Source: JAJPHW01 sp963771505
GTDB lineage: Bacteria; Acidobacteriota; Terriglobia; Terriglobales; Acidobacteriaceae
Reading direction: 5' to 3'
Assembly (NCBI GenBank): GCA_963771505.1
Contig: CAVYTO010000002.1
Coordinates: 1,178,001 to 1,242,000 of the forward strand
Length of the DNA stretch: 64,000 nucleotides
Position numbers and translations under genes: made by a program. This document shows, piece after piece, positions 35,625 to 44,585 of the stretch. Below the pieces are notes generated by a model that saw nothing but the letters and a program-made list of their open reading frames with translations, was not told the origin of the DNA and made no database searches. Position 1 is the stretch's first letter, and every line of letters begins with the position of its first letter.

Positions 35625-36032
35625 TCAAGCGCAGTTCTTGCGCCAGTCGCCGATTTCCTTAAGTCCTTCAGCTCGAGTCTGTTCGAAAAGGCGCACCCAG
35701 TGCCGGGTATGCTCAAATTCGTGAATGTCGGCCCAAACCTCGGCCCGCCAGGCTTCGTCGTGGGCGGAAGATTCGCCGCAAGTGGCGCATCGTGTATGCA
35801 GTTTTCTTGAGTTTTGTGAACCGGACTGCGCTCCAGCTAATTCTATGAAAATACAGCGGGCTTCCTGAATTTGGTCGTTGTCTCCGATGATGTGCTCGTA
35901 TCGCAGCACATAGCAAAACCCCAGCTTCCGAGCCTCTAACTCTGCGTCTCCCCGGGTCTGAAAAGGGCCGTATTCGGCGCGAAGCTGCTCAGTGGAATCA
36001 CACGCCATCCAGAAAGTCTCTTTGTACGCCAT
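35625..36032 (-). CDS. Hypothetical protein
   Basis: 135 residues, cytosolic, no recognised family. The sequence is rich in Glu, His and aromatic residues with one CxxC (RCATCGESSAHDE) that could bind a metal. GAGG lies 6 bases before the ATG and codon use matches the neighbours, so I treat it as a real gene. It lies between the GGDEF gene and the PilZ gene. Confidence 0.6.
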   Translation of the reverse strand: MAYKETFWMACDSTEQLRAEYGPFQTRGDAELEARKLGFCYVLRYEHIIGDNDQIQEARCIFIELAGAQSGSQNSRKLHTRCATCGESSAHDEAWRAEVWADIHEFEHTRHWVRLFEQTRAEGLKEIGDWRKNCA

Positions 36033-36315
36033 TTACGCCTCTGCCAACCTGCTCGGGATGATCCGGGGGTATCTCATTACTCCATCTGCAATTTCCGTGC
36101 CGATCAGACCTGATCGGTTGCGGCTCAAATGCCTCCCCTGCTTACAGTTGGCCGTACCTCGGAAGTCCAAATCCCGCCGAACTGCAACCTTTTGCATCTC
36201 AGGCATAGTTTCCGCCTAGTTACCTTAGGTGACCACCCTAATTGGAAACCGCCAAGCGTTGCTTTATCATCCATTGGTCCCGTCACCCGGACGATAGGTC
36301 TGCGCAACCGCGACT

Positions 36316-36957
36316 ATGGGTAAGCGTCATCAACCGCGTACGGAACTCAAGGTGCCGGTCCGGATCTTCGGCACCGATAGCTTCGGTCGCATTTTTTCCG
36401 AGAATGTAGAGACCGTGGATGTCAGCCGTGACGGCGTTCAGTTGTCCGGCGTAAAGGCGCAGATAGCCTTGGACGAAATCGTCGGCATAACCTACTCGCA
36501 GAAAAAAATTCACTTCCGCGTCAAGTGGATCGGCATCGCCGGCACACCAAAGGCCGGGCGAATTGGGCTCGTCAATCTCACCCCCGAAAAACCCCTTTGG
36601 GACACTACCCTGCCCGAAAACAGGGTGGACGACTATCGATGGGTATCGGGCGAACGGCGCCAGCACCCAAGAATCAAAATGCTGCTCGCCGTCGAATTGC
36701 AAGTCGAACACGGCAACAACTTGTGGGCTAACGCCGCCGACTTGAGCGAGGGCGGATGCTTTGTGGAAATGGCAATTCCGTTGGCAGCCGGATCCAAATT
36801 GAAGATCGGGTTGTGGATCAACGGCTCGAAAAATTGGTTCCGTGGCGAGGTGGCCAGCAGCACACCCGGATTCGGAATCGGCATCAGATTTACCAGACTC
36901 TCCGACGCTGACCTCGCAATGCTTAAGTCTTTCTTACAGGCTAAAGCCTCGTCCTAG
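36316..36957 (+). CDS. Tandem PilZ-domain protein
   Basis: 213 residues with two PilZ domains. The first has RHQPR at 4-8 and DVSRDG near 36; the second has RQHPR near 114 and DLSEGG near 143. Both therefore keep the RxxxR and (D/N)xSxxG c-di-GMP-binding signatures. Likely a c-di-GMP receptor; the target process is not visible. A GGDEF-type gene lies 0.8 kb upstream on the other strand. The 283-base gap before it contains a perfect 7-bp palindrome, CCGATCA/TGATCGG, at 36100-36117. Confidence 0.87.
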   Translation: MGKRHQPRTELKVPVRIFGTDSFGRIFSENVETVDVSRDGVQLSGVKAQIALDEIVGITYSQKKIHFRVKWIGIAGTPKAGRIGLVNLTPEKPLWDTTLPENRVDDYRWVSGERRQHPRIKMLLAVELQVEHGNNLWANAADLSEGGCFVEMAIPLAAGSKLKIGLWINGSKNWFRGEVASSTPGFGIGIRFTRLSDADLAMLKSFLQAKASS

Positions 36958-37008
36958 CTGCGTCCCTGCCTAACCCCGGCAGCATCTAGTACCATAGAAT
37001 CAGCCATC

Positions 37009-37755
37009 ATGACTGCAACTCAAAGATTTAGCGCGAGCTGGGCGGGTGCTCTCCAGTCGCTGCTGACCACCGTGGTTATCGCCGTCTTTGTGGTCACTTT
37101 CGTTGTGCAGGCGTTTCAAATCCCTTCGGAGTCGATGGAAAAAACATTACTCGTTGGGGACTATCTTCTGGTCGACAAACTTCGCTACGGCGGAGGGTCA
37201 TTTTCCGATTTTTTCCTGCCCTACCGCCCGGTCAAGCGCGGTGACATCATCGTTTTCCACTATCCTGTAAATCCTTCTTTGCACTTCGTGAAGCGCGTGA
37301 TTGGCGTCCCCGGTGATCGCCTCCGGCTGATTAATCGGCGCGTATATGTAAACGGCAACCCGCTCTCGGAAAATTACACCCAGTACACGTCGAGCCAACA
37401 TGACCCCTTTCGCGATGACTTTCCTCGTGTGAATGTTCCTGTGCCGGGTCTTGAAGGCAGATGGTGGCTCCAAATGCGCACGCTGGTCGATGACGGACAA
37501 TTGATTGTGCCAGAAGGCTACTACTTCGTCCTCGGCGACAACCGCGACGAAAGCCTGGACAGTCGCTATTGGGGATTCGTTCCTAGAGAAAACATTGTCG
37601 GTCGCCCGCTAGTCATATATTGGTCGGTCGGTCTGGGTAAAGAGGATCAAAACGCCGGTTCTGAAACAGGCGGCAACATTTCCCATATGGCCTACGCTGT
37701 AACCCACGTTTTTGAGAGCACTCGCTGGGGAAGGACCCTGCGGCTCGTAAACTAG
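37009..37755 (+). CDS. lepB: Signal peptidase I
   Basis: Membrane serine protease that removes signal peptides at the outer face of the inner membrane. 248 residues: one N-terminal membrane helix (16-36), nucleophile Ser42 in IPSESMEKTL, general-base Lys95 in FVKRVIGVPGD, and the box GDNRDESLDSRYWGFVP. A second copy follows after 40 bases, so this is a tandem duplication. ATG at 37009. Confidence 0.95.
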   Translation: MTATQRFSASWAGALQSLLTTVVIAVFVVTFVVQAFQIPSESMEKTLLVGDYLLVDKLRYGGGSFSDFFLPYRPVKRGDIIVFHYPVNPSLHFVKRVIGVPGDRLRLINRRVYVNGNPLSENYTQYTSSQHDPFRDDFPRVNVPVPGLEGRWWLQMRTLVDDGQLIVPEGYYFVLGDNRDESLDSRYWGFVPRENIVGRPLVIYWSVGLGKEDQNAGSETGGNISHMAYAVTHVFESTRWGRTLRLVN

Positions 37756-37795
37756 ACGTTCGGCGCTTTCCCTGCGCCGATGGAGGAAAATTCTG

Positions 37796-38563
37796 TTGCT
37801 CAAAAAGCCGGTTCAAGCAGAAGAAAAACGCCGGGAAACCACGGTGGAATTTCTCGCCTCTCTCGCCAGCGTGCTGGTGACGGGGTTGTTCATCATCACC
37901 TTCATTTTTCAGGCCTTCGAAATTCCTTCCAGCTCAATGGAAAACACACTGCTCATTGGCGACCATGTTTTCGTCAACCGCGTGCTGTTTGCCCCCGCGA
38001 CCCGTTGGTTAGGGAAGCTGCTACCGTATCGCGAAATCCAGCGTGGTGACATCTTCGTTTTCCTTCATCCGGCTGAATCGGGCCTTTATGTCGTCAAGCG
38101 TGTGATCGGTATTCCCGGCGACCGCATCCACTTGCGCGATGGAGCGGTGTACCGCAATGGGGTGAAACTGGACGAGCCTTATGTGATCCACAGCTCGGCC
38201 GACGCATACAACCCATACCGGGACAATTTTCCAGCAGTATCGCCTTCCGATTTCTACAACGTCACGCCCGCCTGGCAAGATAGTCTTTCTTCATATATTC
38301 AAGGTGAAGACCTTGTCGTTCCGCCGGGCAATTACTTTGGCATGGGCGACAATCGGGACGTCAGCCTGGATAGCCGCTATTGGGGATTTGTTCCGCGCGA
38401 GAACGTGATCGGACGCCCCATGTTCATCTATTGGTCGTTCGAAACTCCGGCTGGGCAGTACCTGCAAACCAGCATCGGCGATCGAGTTGGATTTCTGGTA
38501 AAGATCGTCTTTCATTTCTTTGACGAGACCCGATGGAGTCGCACTTTAAGGGTGATTCGTTGA
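37796..38563 (+). CDS. lepB: Signal peptidase I, second copy
   Basis: 255 residues, clearly homologous to the preceding gene yet divergent. A membrane helix lies at about 21-40, nucleophile Ser47 is in IPSSSMENTLLIG, and Lys101 is in VVKRVIGIPGD; the GDNRDVSLDSRYWGFVP box is intact, so it should be active. The start is TTG 37796 with GGAGG upstream; no ATG in frame fits. Its stop overlaps the following AsmA-like gene start in TTGA, suggesting a three-gene unit. Confidence 0.93.
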   Translation: MLKKPVQAEEKRRETTVEFLASLASVLVTGLFIITFIFQAFEIPSSSMENTLLIGDHVFVNRVLFAPATRWLGKLLPYREIQRGDIFVFLHPAESGLYVVKRVIGIPGDRIHLRDGAVYRNGVKLDEPYVIHSSADAYNPYRDNFPAVSPSDFYNVTPAWQDSLSSYIQGEDLVVPPGNYFGMGDNRDVSLDSRYWGFVPRENVIGRPMFIYWSFETPAGQYLQTSIGDRVGFLVKIVFHFFDETRWSRTLRVIR

Positions 38564-40128
38564 GATTGTCGAGTTTAAAATTCTGGCGCTCGCGGCGCGG
38601 CCTTTTTTCAGCTGCGGCTCTGATTCTTGTGGGGCTGTTTTTCGTCCGGCCCGGCGTGCAGAAAATGAGGAATCGCATCGCATCGGAAATTAGCGTCGCC
38701 CTCGGACGGCAAGTCGAAATCTCTTCTGTCAGCTTTCATCTTCTGCCGCGACCCGGTTTCGATCTTGAAAACTTCGTCGTCCACGACAATCCGGTATTTG
38801 GCGCAGAACCGATGCTCCGCGCTTCGGAAGTCACGGCATCGCTCCGGTTGATTCCACTGTTGTTCGGGCGACTGGAAATTTCACGGTTAGTTCTCACCTC
38901 ACCGAGCCTCAACCTGGTTCGCAACCCACAAGGCCGCTGGAACATTGAAGATTTGATTGAACGTAACGCGCTTATTCCAGCAGCGCCAACCAGCAAACGT
39001 AAGACCGAAAGACGGCCGGGCTTCCCGTATATCGAAGTCGGTCAGGGTCGAATCAATTTCAAAACCGGGCTGGAAAAAACTCCGTATTCCCTCACTGAGG
39101 CGGATTTTGCCGTCTTTCAGGATTCCGAGAATTCCTGGGGCATGCGCTTAAAGGCCATTCCTCTGCGGACCGACCGCAACGTCACCGATACCGGCGTCAT
39201 CACGATGGACGGCAGCTGGAAGCGCGCCTCTTCACTCCACCTGACTCCGCTTGCATTCAAGCTCCAGTGGGATCGCGCTCAGCTTGGTCAATTCACGAAA
39301 TTATTTCGCGGCAACGATTCAGGCTGGAGGGGGACCGTCCGTTTGAATACGACTCTCACCGGAACTCCAAATGATCTCGAGATCGCATCGAGTCTTGCCG
39401 TTCAGGACTTTCGTCGTTTCGACGTTCTCACTGACAGTGGCTCTCGTCTGGGAGCGGTTTGCACTGGCAACTACAGTTCGGCGGATCATTCCGTTTCCGT
39501 TCTGAATTGCCAGTCCACGGTTGGCGACGGATTAATCGCTCTCACCGGCAAAGTTTCGGATGTGCTGGCGACACGCATATACGACTTCGATGTAACCGCC
39601 CACGATGTTCCCATGCAGGCTTTGGCGAACCTCGCCATTCACACTCGCAAGAGTATTCCTCAGGATCTTCGCGCAGACGGCACACTCGATGCGCACTTCA
39701 CTCTACAACCAGCAGCGTGGCACGGTGGAGGGACAACGAATCAGTTTCGGCTAACCTCGTTATCAACAGGCGCCGATTACGATCTGGGCCGCGTGCCCTT
39801 CACCTTCGACCCGCCCTCACTCGCGGCACCCAAGAAGAGCACCCGTACCCCTGCCCCTAGCAATCTCGTTTCGGAAAATCGCCTTAAGATCGGTCCTTTC
39901 GATGTCGCGCTGGGAAACCCCACCTCGCTGAGCGTCGAAGGCTGGGTGTCTTCGACTGGGTTTGGATTCCAGGTTCGAGGCGACGCACAACCACAGCAGT
40001 TGGCTGAGGCTGCCCAAACTGTAGGCTTCCCGCCACCCCAACCTCCCAGCCCGGAAGCAAGAGACAAAAACCTCCAAATTGCCGGCAACTGGACGGATCC
40101 AGAAACCCTGGCAGGTTTAAAAAACTAG
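38560..40128 (+). CDS. AsmA-like membrane-anchored protein
   Basis: 522 residues, one N-terminal membrane helix (RRGLFSAAALILVGLFFV) followed by an AsmA-type periplasmic repeat region (RNRIASEISVALGRQVEISS, LENFVVHDNP, LRLIPLLFGRLEISRLVLTSPSLNLVR). AsmA/YhdP proteins are implicated in lipid transport to the outer membrane. I prefer the TTG at 38560, which overlaps the signal peptidase stop and has AAGGG upstream; ATG 38533 is an alternative adding nine residues. It is shorter than E. coli AsmA. Confidence 0.83.
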   Translation: MRLSSLKFWRSRRGLFSAAALILVGLFFVRPGVQKMRNRIASEISVALGRQVEISSVSFHLLPRPGFDLENFVVHDNPVFGAEPMLRASEVTASLRLIPLLFGRLEISRLVLTSPSLNLVRNPQGRWNIEDLIERNALIPAAPTSKRKTERRPGFPYIEVGQGRINFKTGLEKTPYSLTEADFAVFQDSENSWGMRLKAIPLRTDRNVTDTGVITMDGSWKRASSLHLTPLAFKLQWDRAQLGQFTKLFRGNDSGWRGTVRLNTTLTGTPNDLEIASSLAVQDFRRFDVLTDSGSRLGAVCTGNYSSADHSVSVLNCQSTVGDGLIALTGKVSDVLATRIYDFDVTAHDVPMQALANLAIHTRKSIPQDLRADGTLDAHFTLQPAAWHGGGTTNQFRLTSLSTGADYDLGRVPFTFDPPSLAAPKKSTRTPAPSNLVSENRLKIGPFDVALGNPTSLSVEGWVSSTGFGFQVRGDAQPQQLAEAAQTVGFPPPQPPSPEARDKNLQIAGNWTDPETLAGLKN

Positions 40129-40210
40129 CCAGTTTCCAACAGCTGACGGCCCGGATGTGCCGATCCGGTATGCTATTGTTCGATTTCTTACTACAGACTG
40201 CGAGCCATTC

Positions 40211-41014
40211 ATGCCCCGCTTCGAATACAGAAACCTGGCCCCGACCCCACCCGCTGAAAAGTCGTTCCTCAACTGGATAGATACTCTCGATCAAAGCTTC
40301 GCCGATCCCGACCCTGCCCATCGCAGCGACCTGGTTCGCGATGCGCTCCACGAACTGTATTTAGGCCGTCCGTTTTCGCTTCCGAAAACCGCGTCCGAGG
40401 AAATCCTCGTCCATTCTTTCGACCCGCGCAATGCGACGCTTGAGCCTGAGTATTACGGCGATGTCGATCCCGCAAAATATGCTGCGCGCAAACCGCTCAT
40501 TTGGTTTTGGATGATGTTTGACCGTTCCCCCGCCGGGCTCAATCACTGGCTCGGTTTCCGTTTTCGTGCCATGATCGCGAAGCACGTATTTCGGCATATC
40601 GGTAAAAACGTCAAAATCTTCCACGGCGTCGAAGTATCTTACGGATACAACCTGACCGTCGAAGACAACTGCACCATCCATAAGTATGTTCTGCTCGACG
40701 ATCGCGGCGAGATCATCATTCACGAAGGATCGTCGGTGTCGGATTACGCGAACGTCTACTCCCACGCGCATGATTTGAATGACGGCATGATCGTCAGCAA
40801 TGAGAAAACCGAAATCGGTCCGCGCGCCCGCATTACCTACCACGCGACAGTCATGAGCGGCGTGCGCGTCGGCGAACACGGGATCGTGGGATCCATCGGA
40901 GTCGCTTCGAAAGATGTGCCGCCTTTTACCATCGTGGGCGGCGTTCCTGCCAAACCCTTGAAAGTGAAATCCATCGCGCCGGAAGAAGTGCGAACCGCGT
41001 TCGAAAAACACTGA
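40211..41014 (+). CDS. Hexapeptide-repeat acyltransferase (left-handed beta-helix)
   Basis: 267 residues. The last two thirds form a left-handed beta-helix of hexapeptide repeats (VEVSYGYNLTVEDNCTIHK, IIIHEGSSVSDYANV, GVRVGEHGIVGSIGVASKDV) ending with the family motif IVGGVPAKPLKVKSI. The N-terminal 70 residues are unassigned. Related enzymes are maltose/galactoside acetyltransferases and sugar O-acetyltransferases. ATG 40211 is used; the frame runs to GTG 40157, but a -10-like GGTATGCTATTG sits in that extension. Confidence 0.83.
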   Translation: MPRFEYRNLAPTPPAEKSFLNWIDTLDQSFADPDPAHRSDLVRDALHELYLGRPFSLPKTASEEILVHSFDPRNATLEPEYYGDVDPAKYAARKPLIWFWMMFDRSPAGLNHWLGFRFRAMIAKHVFRHIGKNVKIFHGVEVSYGYNLTVEDNCTIHKYVLLDDRGEIIIHEGSSVSDYANVYSHAHDLNDGMIVSNEKTEIGPRARITYHATVMSGVRVGEHGIVGSIGVASKDVPPFTIVGGVPAKPLKVKSIAPEEVRTAFEKH

Positions 41015-41030
41015 GGAGATCGGGAAGCCC

Positions 41031-41056
41031 GTGTGGCGCGGGCGCCCTCGCCCGCG
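41031..41056. repeat. Interspersed hairpin repeat, type A copy 1
   Basis: Opens GTGTGGCG; CGCGGGCG (41037-41044) and CGCCCGCG (41049-41056) form a perfect 8-bp stem with CCCT loop. A near-identical 26-base copy lies at 49410-49435. Both follow directly after a coding gene stop. Confidence 0.65.
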
Positions 41057-41153
41057 AAATCTACAAAAGGTAGCGCACCCCGCAGCCGCTCTTGACCACG
41101 AGCGATCGCCCAAGGCGTCCGGCACGACATGGTAGTATCGGAATCAACCTCGC

Positions 41154-41837
41154 ATGACCCTCCAACATGTGGACATCCTGTTTCAGATCATCGCTTTTAT
41201 CTTTGCGATCAGCGTCCACGAATCGGCCCACGCCTGGATGGCGGACCGCCGCGGAGACCCCACGGCGCGCATGCTCGGCCGGGTAACGCTCAATCCCATC
41301 AAGCACATCGACCCGGTTGGCACGGTGTTGCTGCCTCTGATCGCTGCATTTGCGCACTTTCCGGTGATTGGATGGGCCAAACCAACGCCGGTGGATCCCC
41401 GCAATTTTAAGCATCCAGTACTGGACGACGTTCTTACATCGGTGGTCGGTCCGATCAGCAATTTTGTCGTTGCCATTGCTGCCGTCGTCCTGCTCGAAGT
41501 CGTAAAGCACACTTCCGCGGCAGGGCAACAGATTGTCTACGGAATTCCCCAAGGATTCGTCTCGTTTCAGTCCGATTCATTCCTGGTTCCGGCTTGTCTG
41601 CTTCTTTATCAGTTCATGGTCATCAACGTCGTATTGGGTGTGTTCAATCTCATTCCAATTCCACCGCTCGACGGCAGCCATGTTCTTCGACACTTCTTGC
41701 CCGCGAATCTGCTCCAGTTTTACGACCGAGCGGGGATGTTCATGCTGATGGCTTTAGTATTTCTCGGTGGGGGCCTGCTCGGCCGCCTCATCTACCCGGT
41801 AATCGGGATTTTCGACGCGGTTTTATTGAGCATCTGA
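41154..41837 (+). CDS. Site-2 protease family (M50) membrane metalloprotease
   Basis: 227 residues, about six membrane helices. Zinc-binding HESAHAW sits in the first helix and the third ligand in NLIPIPPLDGSHVL; both are intact. This is the short, PDZ-free form of the family, common beside trpS and scpA in many bacteria. The substrate is unknown; it probably cleaves regulatory proteins within the membrane. Its TGA overlaps the trpS ATG by one base. Confidence 0.92.
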   Translation: MTLQHVDILFQIIAFIFAISVHESAHAWMADRRGDPTARMLGRVTLNPIKHIDPVGTVLLPLIAAFAHFPVIGWAKPTPVDPRNFKHPVLDDVLTSVVGPISNFVVAIAAVVLLEVVKHTSAAGQQIVYGIPQGFVSFQSDSFLVPACLLLYQFMVINVVLGVFNLIPIPPLDGSHVLRHFLPANLLQFYDRAGMFMLMALVFLGGGLLGRLIYPVIGIFDAVLLSI

Positions 41838-42871
41838 TGCCATCGAACTCTCCCACCCGCCGCCCTCGCGTCCTCAGTGGCATGCGTTCCACGGGAAAGC
41901 TGCATCTCGGCAACTATGTTGGAGCTCTCGCTAACTGGGTCGCGATGCAGGACAAATACGAATGTTTTTTCTTCGTTGCCGACTGGCACGCGCTGACCAC
42001 CGACTACGCAGACACTTCGCGAATCAAACAAAACTCGCTCGATGTCGCCATTGACTGGCTTGCCGCAGGCCTTGATCCCGAACGCTGCACCATGTTCATC
42101 CAGTCTCACGTGCCACAGCACGCCGAACTGCATTTGCTTTTTTCGATGATCACTCCTTTGGGATGGCTGGAGCGTGTTCCGACCTACAAAGAGCAGCGGG
42201 AGAATATCGCGGAAAAAGACCTTAGCACCTACGGATTTCTCGGTTACCCGCTGCTGCAGGCCGCCGACATTCTTATTTACAAAGGCAACTTCGTTCCGGT
42301 CGGCGAAGATCAGGTCGCGCACATTGAACTGACGCGTGAAGTCGCGCGGCGGTTCAATTCCTTTTATAAATCCGCTGGGCGTGCAGTTTTACCCGAGCCT
42401 CAGCCTCTGCTGACGCCGACTCCCAAACTCCCCGGAACCGACGGCCGAAAGATGTCCAAGTCCTACGGCAACACGATCCTGCTGTCGGATCCGGAACCGA
42501 TCGTCCGTCAGAAGTTGAAGACGATGGTCACCGATCCGGCTCGCATTCGTCGCACAGACCCGGGGAATCCCGATTTGTGCCCGGTCGGCGACCTGCACAA
42601 AATCTTCAGTGACGAGCCGACGAAGGCCAAAGTCAATGAAGGCTGCCGTTCCGCAGGAATCGGTTGCATTGAATGTAAGGGGTGGGCGGCTGACGGCCTT
42701 CTGCGAGTTCTGAACCCCATGCAGGAAAAGCGCAAGAAATATGAAGCAAATCCAAAGCTCGCGTGGGATATCCTAGAAGCCGGTTCAGCCAAGGCTCGCA
42801 GCGTGGCCGATGAGACGATGAGAGCAGTCCGCGACGCCATGCATATGTCGCTGGACGCGCCCGGCACTTAG
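41837..42871 (+). CDS. trpS: Tryptophanyl-tRNA synthetase
   Basis: Class I synthetase of 344 residues. The HIGH-type motif is GKLHLGNYVGAL, the second signature is GRKMSKSYGN, and FFVADWHALTT is a TrpRS block. The start is the ATG at 41837 (MPSNSPTRRPRVLSG), which overlaps the protease stop; the longer frame to 41594 overlaps protease coding sequence and has no family match. Translationally coupled to its neighbour. Confidence 0.96.
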   Translation: MPSNSPTRRPRVLSGMRSTGKLHLGNYVGALANWVAMQDKYECFFFVADWHALTTDYADTSRIKQNSLDVAIDWLAAGLDPERCTMFIQSHVPQHAELHLLFSMITPLGWLERVPTYKEQRENIAEKDLSTYGFLGYPLLQAADILIYKGNFVPVGEDQVAHIELTREVARRFNSFYKSAGRAVLPEPQPLLTPTPKLPGTDGRKMSKSYGNTILLSDPEPIVRQKLKTMVTDPARIRRTDPGNPDLCPVGDLHKIFSDEPTKAKVNEGCRSAGIGCIECKGWAADGLLRVLNPMQEKRKKYEANPKLAWDILEAGSAKARSVADETMRAVRDAMHMSLDAPGT

Positions 42872-42890
42872 CTTCGAACCAACAAATTTT

Positions 42891-43769
42891 ATGATCGACT
42901 CGGCAAAATCAAGCTTCGAAGAAAAGCCGCAAGCGCCGGCCCTTGCTGCCGTTCCATCGAACGCGCCTAAGCCCAACGCTACTAGAAAAGAAGAAAACGA
43001 CTTTCCGTTTTCCGTCAGCGTCGGCGAAATCTACGAAGGTCCGCTCGACCTGCTCCTCGACCTTATCCGCAAGCAGGACATCGATATTTACGACATCCCT
43101 ATCGCGAAAATTACCGCGCAGTATTTGAGCTATGTCGAAAAGCTTCGCGAGCTGGACGTGAACGTCGCGGCGGAATTCATCTACATGGCGGCAGTGCTGA
43201 TTCATATCAAGTCCAAGCTGCTTCTTCCGCGAGACCCATCAGCTAATTCGGAAGCGCAGGAAGACCCTCGGGCCGAACTCGTCAATCGCCTGGTCGAGCA
43301 CGAAAAGTTCAAGTCAGCCGCGCAAATGCTGATGCAGAAACAGCAAATCGAAGATGCGGTGCTTTCGAATCCCGCGCTGAAAGAATTCATCAACGCGGAG
43401 GGCACCGAAGCCGAACTCGCCGCCGACATCATCGATCTGGTCAAGACCTTCCAGCAGATTCTGCATCGCGCCCGCAGCCGCCCTATGATTCAGGTGGACG
43501 AAGAAACCGTCACAGTCGGGCAGATGATCGAATACCTGAAGCGCCGACTTTCGCTCGAAGACCGCCCAGTGCGCCTCAAGCACATGTTACGGAACGTAGA
43601 ATCCAGACAGGCTTTGGTCTGTATGTTTCTTGCTCTGCTGGAACTGGTTCGGCTTCAGGCCATCCAGTTGCGCCAGGAATGTACTTTTGGTGAAATCCTG
43701 CTGCGCAAACACGAAGGATTCGACGCAGTAATGGCAGAACAAAGCGCCGTGCAAGACGATTGGAGATAA
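42891..43769 (+). CDS. scpA: Segregation and condensation protein A
   Basis: Kleisin subunit that bridges the heads of the SMC dimer with ScpB in chromosome condensation. 292 residues; IYEGPLDLLLDLIRKQDIDI at the N-terminus and FIYMAAVLIHIKSKLLLPRD are the typical N-terminal domain, with the winged-helix end at QLRQECTFGEILLRKHE. The N-terminal 35 residues are disordered and poorly conserved. Followed by scpB after 63 bases. Confidence 0.95.
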   Translation: MIDSAKSSFEEKPQAPALAAVPSNAPKPNATRKEENDFPFSVSVGEIYEGPLDLLLDLIRKQDIDIYDIPIAKITAQYLSYVEKLRELDVNVAAEFIYMAAVLIHIKSKLLLPRDPSANSEAQEDPRAELVNRLVEHEKFKSAAQMLMQKQQIEDAVLSNPALKEFINAEGTEAELAADIIDLVKTFQQILHRARSRPMIQVDEETVTVGQMIEYLKRRLSLEDRPVRLKHMLRNVESRQALVCMFLALLELVRLQAIQLRQECTFGEILLRKHEGFDAVMAEQSAVQDDWR

Positions 43770-43807
43770 AAGTTGACGGATGGGGCCGGGAACGACTGTC
43801 CTCTAAT

Positions 43808-43828
43808 CACTGTTCACTGACCACTGAC
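43808..43828. repeat. Period-7 tandem tract before scpB
   Basis: CACTGTT, CACTGAC, CACTGAC: three 7-base units ending 4 bases before the scpB ATG, preceded by a weaker unit CTCTAAT. Another period-7 tract with a different unit is at 7248-7265. Confidence 0.6.
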
Positions 43829-43832
43829 TCAT

Positions 43833-44582
43833 ATGAGCCTTAAAGCAAAACTTGAAGCCATCGTTTACGCGGCGGAAACTCCCATCACGCTGGACCAGCT
43901 CTCTCTGCTCGTGAACACTGCCCCGGAAAACCAGCCAAGTGAAGCCGACGCGAAATCGGCGGTTCGAGCTGCGCTGGCCGAACTCACCGCAGACTATGCC
44001 AGCGGGGATCGAGGCATCGAGATTCGCGAAGTCGCGGGTGGCTATCGCATGTCCACGAAACCGGAGCATCACGATCTTGTCCGCACTTTTGCCAAGAGCC
44101 TCAAACCGCCCATTCGGCTGTCGATGCCCGCTCTGGAGACCCTTGCCGTCATTGCGTACAAGCAGCCCGTCACTGTTCCGGAAATCAGCGAAATCCGCGG
44201 CGTCGATTCAGGCGGCGTGATCGGCACGTTGCTCGACCGCAAGCTCATCACCACCGCCGGCCGCAAGCAGGTTATCGGACGCCCAATTCTCTACAAGACC
44301 ACAAAGGAATTTCTGCTGCGTTTCGGGCTCAAAGATGTGAACGAATTGCCCAGTATGGAAGAATTCGAAAAATTGGTTTCAGAATCGTTCCAGAACGATC
44401 TCCTGCCGCTTGATCACGGCGTGCCCGATGCCACCGGCGTTCCGGATGCCGCAGCGCCAGAGCAGCCTGCGAATGAGGAACAAGCGGCTCAAGAGACTCC
44501 GCTTGATGATTCGCCGCAGCGAGACATTCACCTCGTCACTCACGATGCAGGCCGCGACGACAGCTCTGAAGTGGAGAACTGA
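43833..44582 (+). CDS. scpB: Segregation and condensation protein B
   Basis: 249 residues; two winged-helix domains with the family block METLAVIAYKQPVTVPEISE-type sequence (here LETLAVIAYKQP) and IRGVDSGGVIGTLLDRKLI. Partner of ScpA in the SMC complex. The C-terminal 50 residues are an acidic, Ala/Pro-rich tail. No Shine-Dalgarno is visible because the heptamer tract abuts the ATG. The rluB-like gene follows after 3 bases. Confidence 0.94.
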   Translation: MSLKAKLEAIVYAAETPITLDQLSLLVNTAPENQPSEADAKSAVRAALAELTADYASGDRGIEIREVAGGYRMSTKPEHHDLVRTFAKSLKPPIRLSMPALETLAVIAYKQPVTVPEISEIRGVDSGGVIGTLLDRKLITTAGRKQVIGRPILYKTTKEFLLRFGLKDVNELPSMEEFEKLVSESFQNDLLPLDHGVPDATGVPDAAAPEQPANEEQAAQETPLDDSPQRDIHLVTHDAGRDDSSEVEN

Positions 44583-44585
44583 CCG

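Noticed and set aside
41594..41836. N-terminal extension of the tryptophanyl-tRNA synthetase frame
   Set aside because: It overlaps the site-2 protease in another frame, has no family match, and the ATG at 41837 sits at the expected N-terminus.
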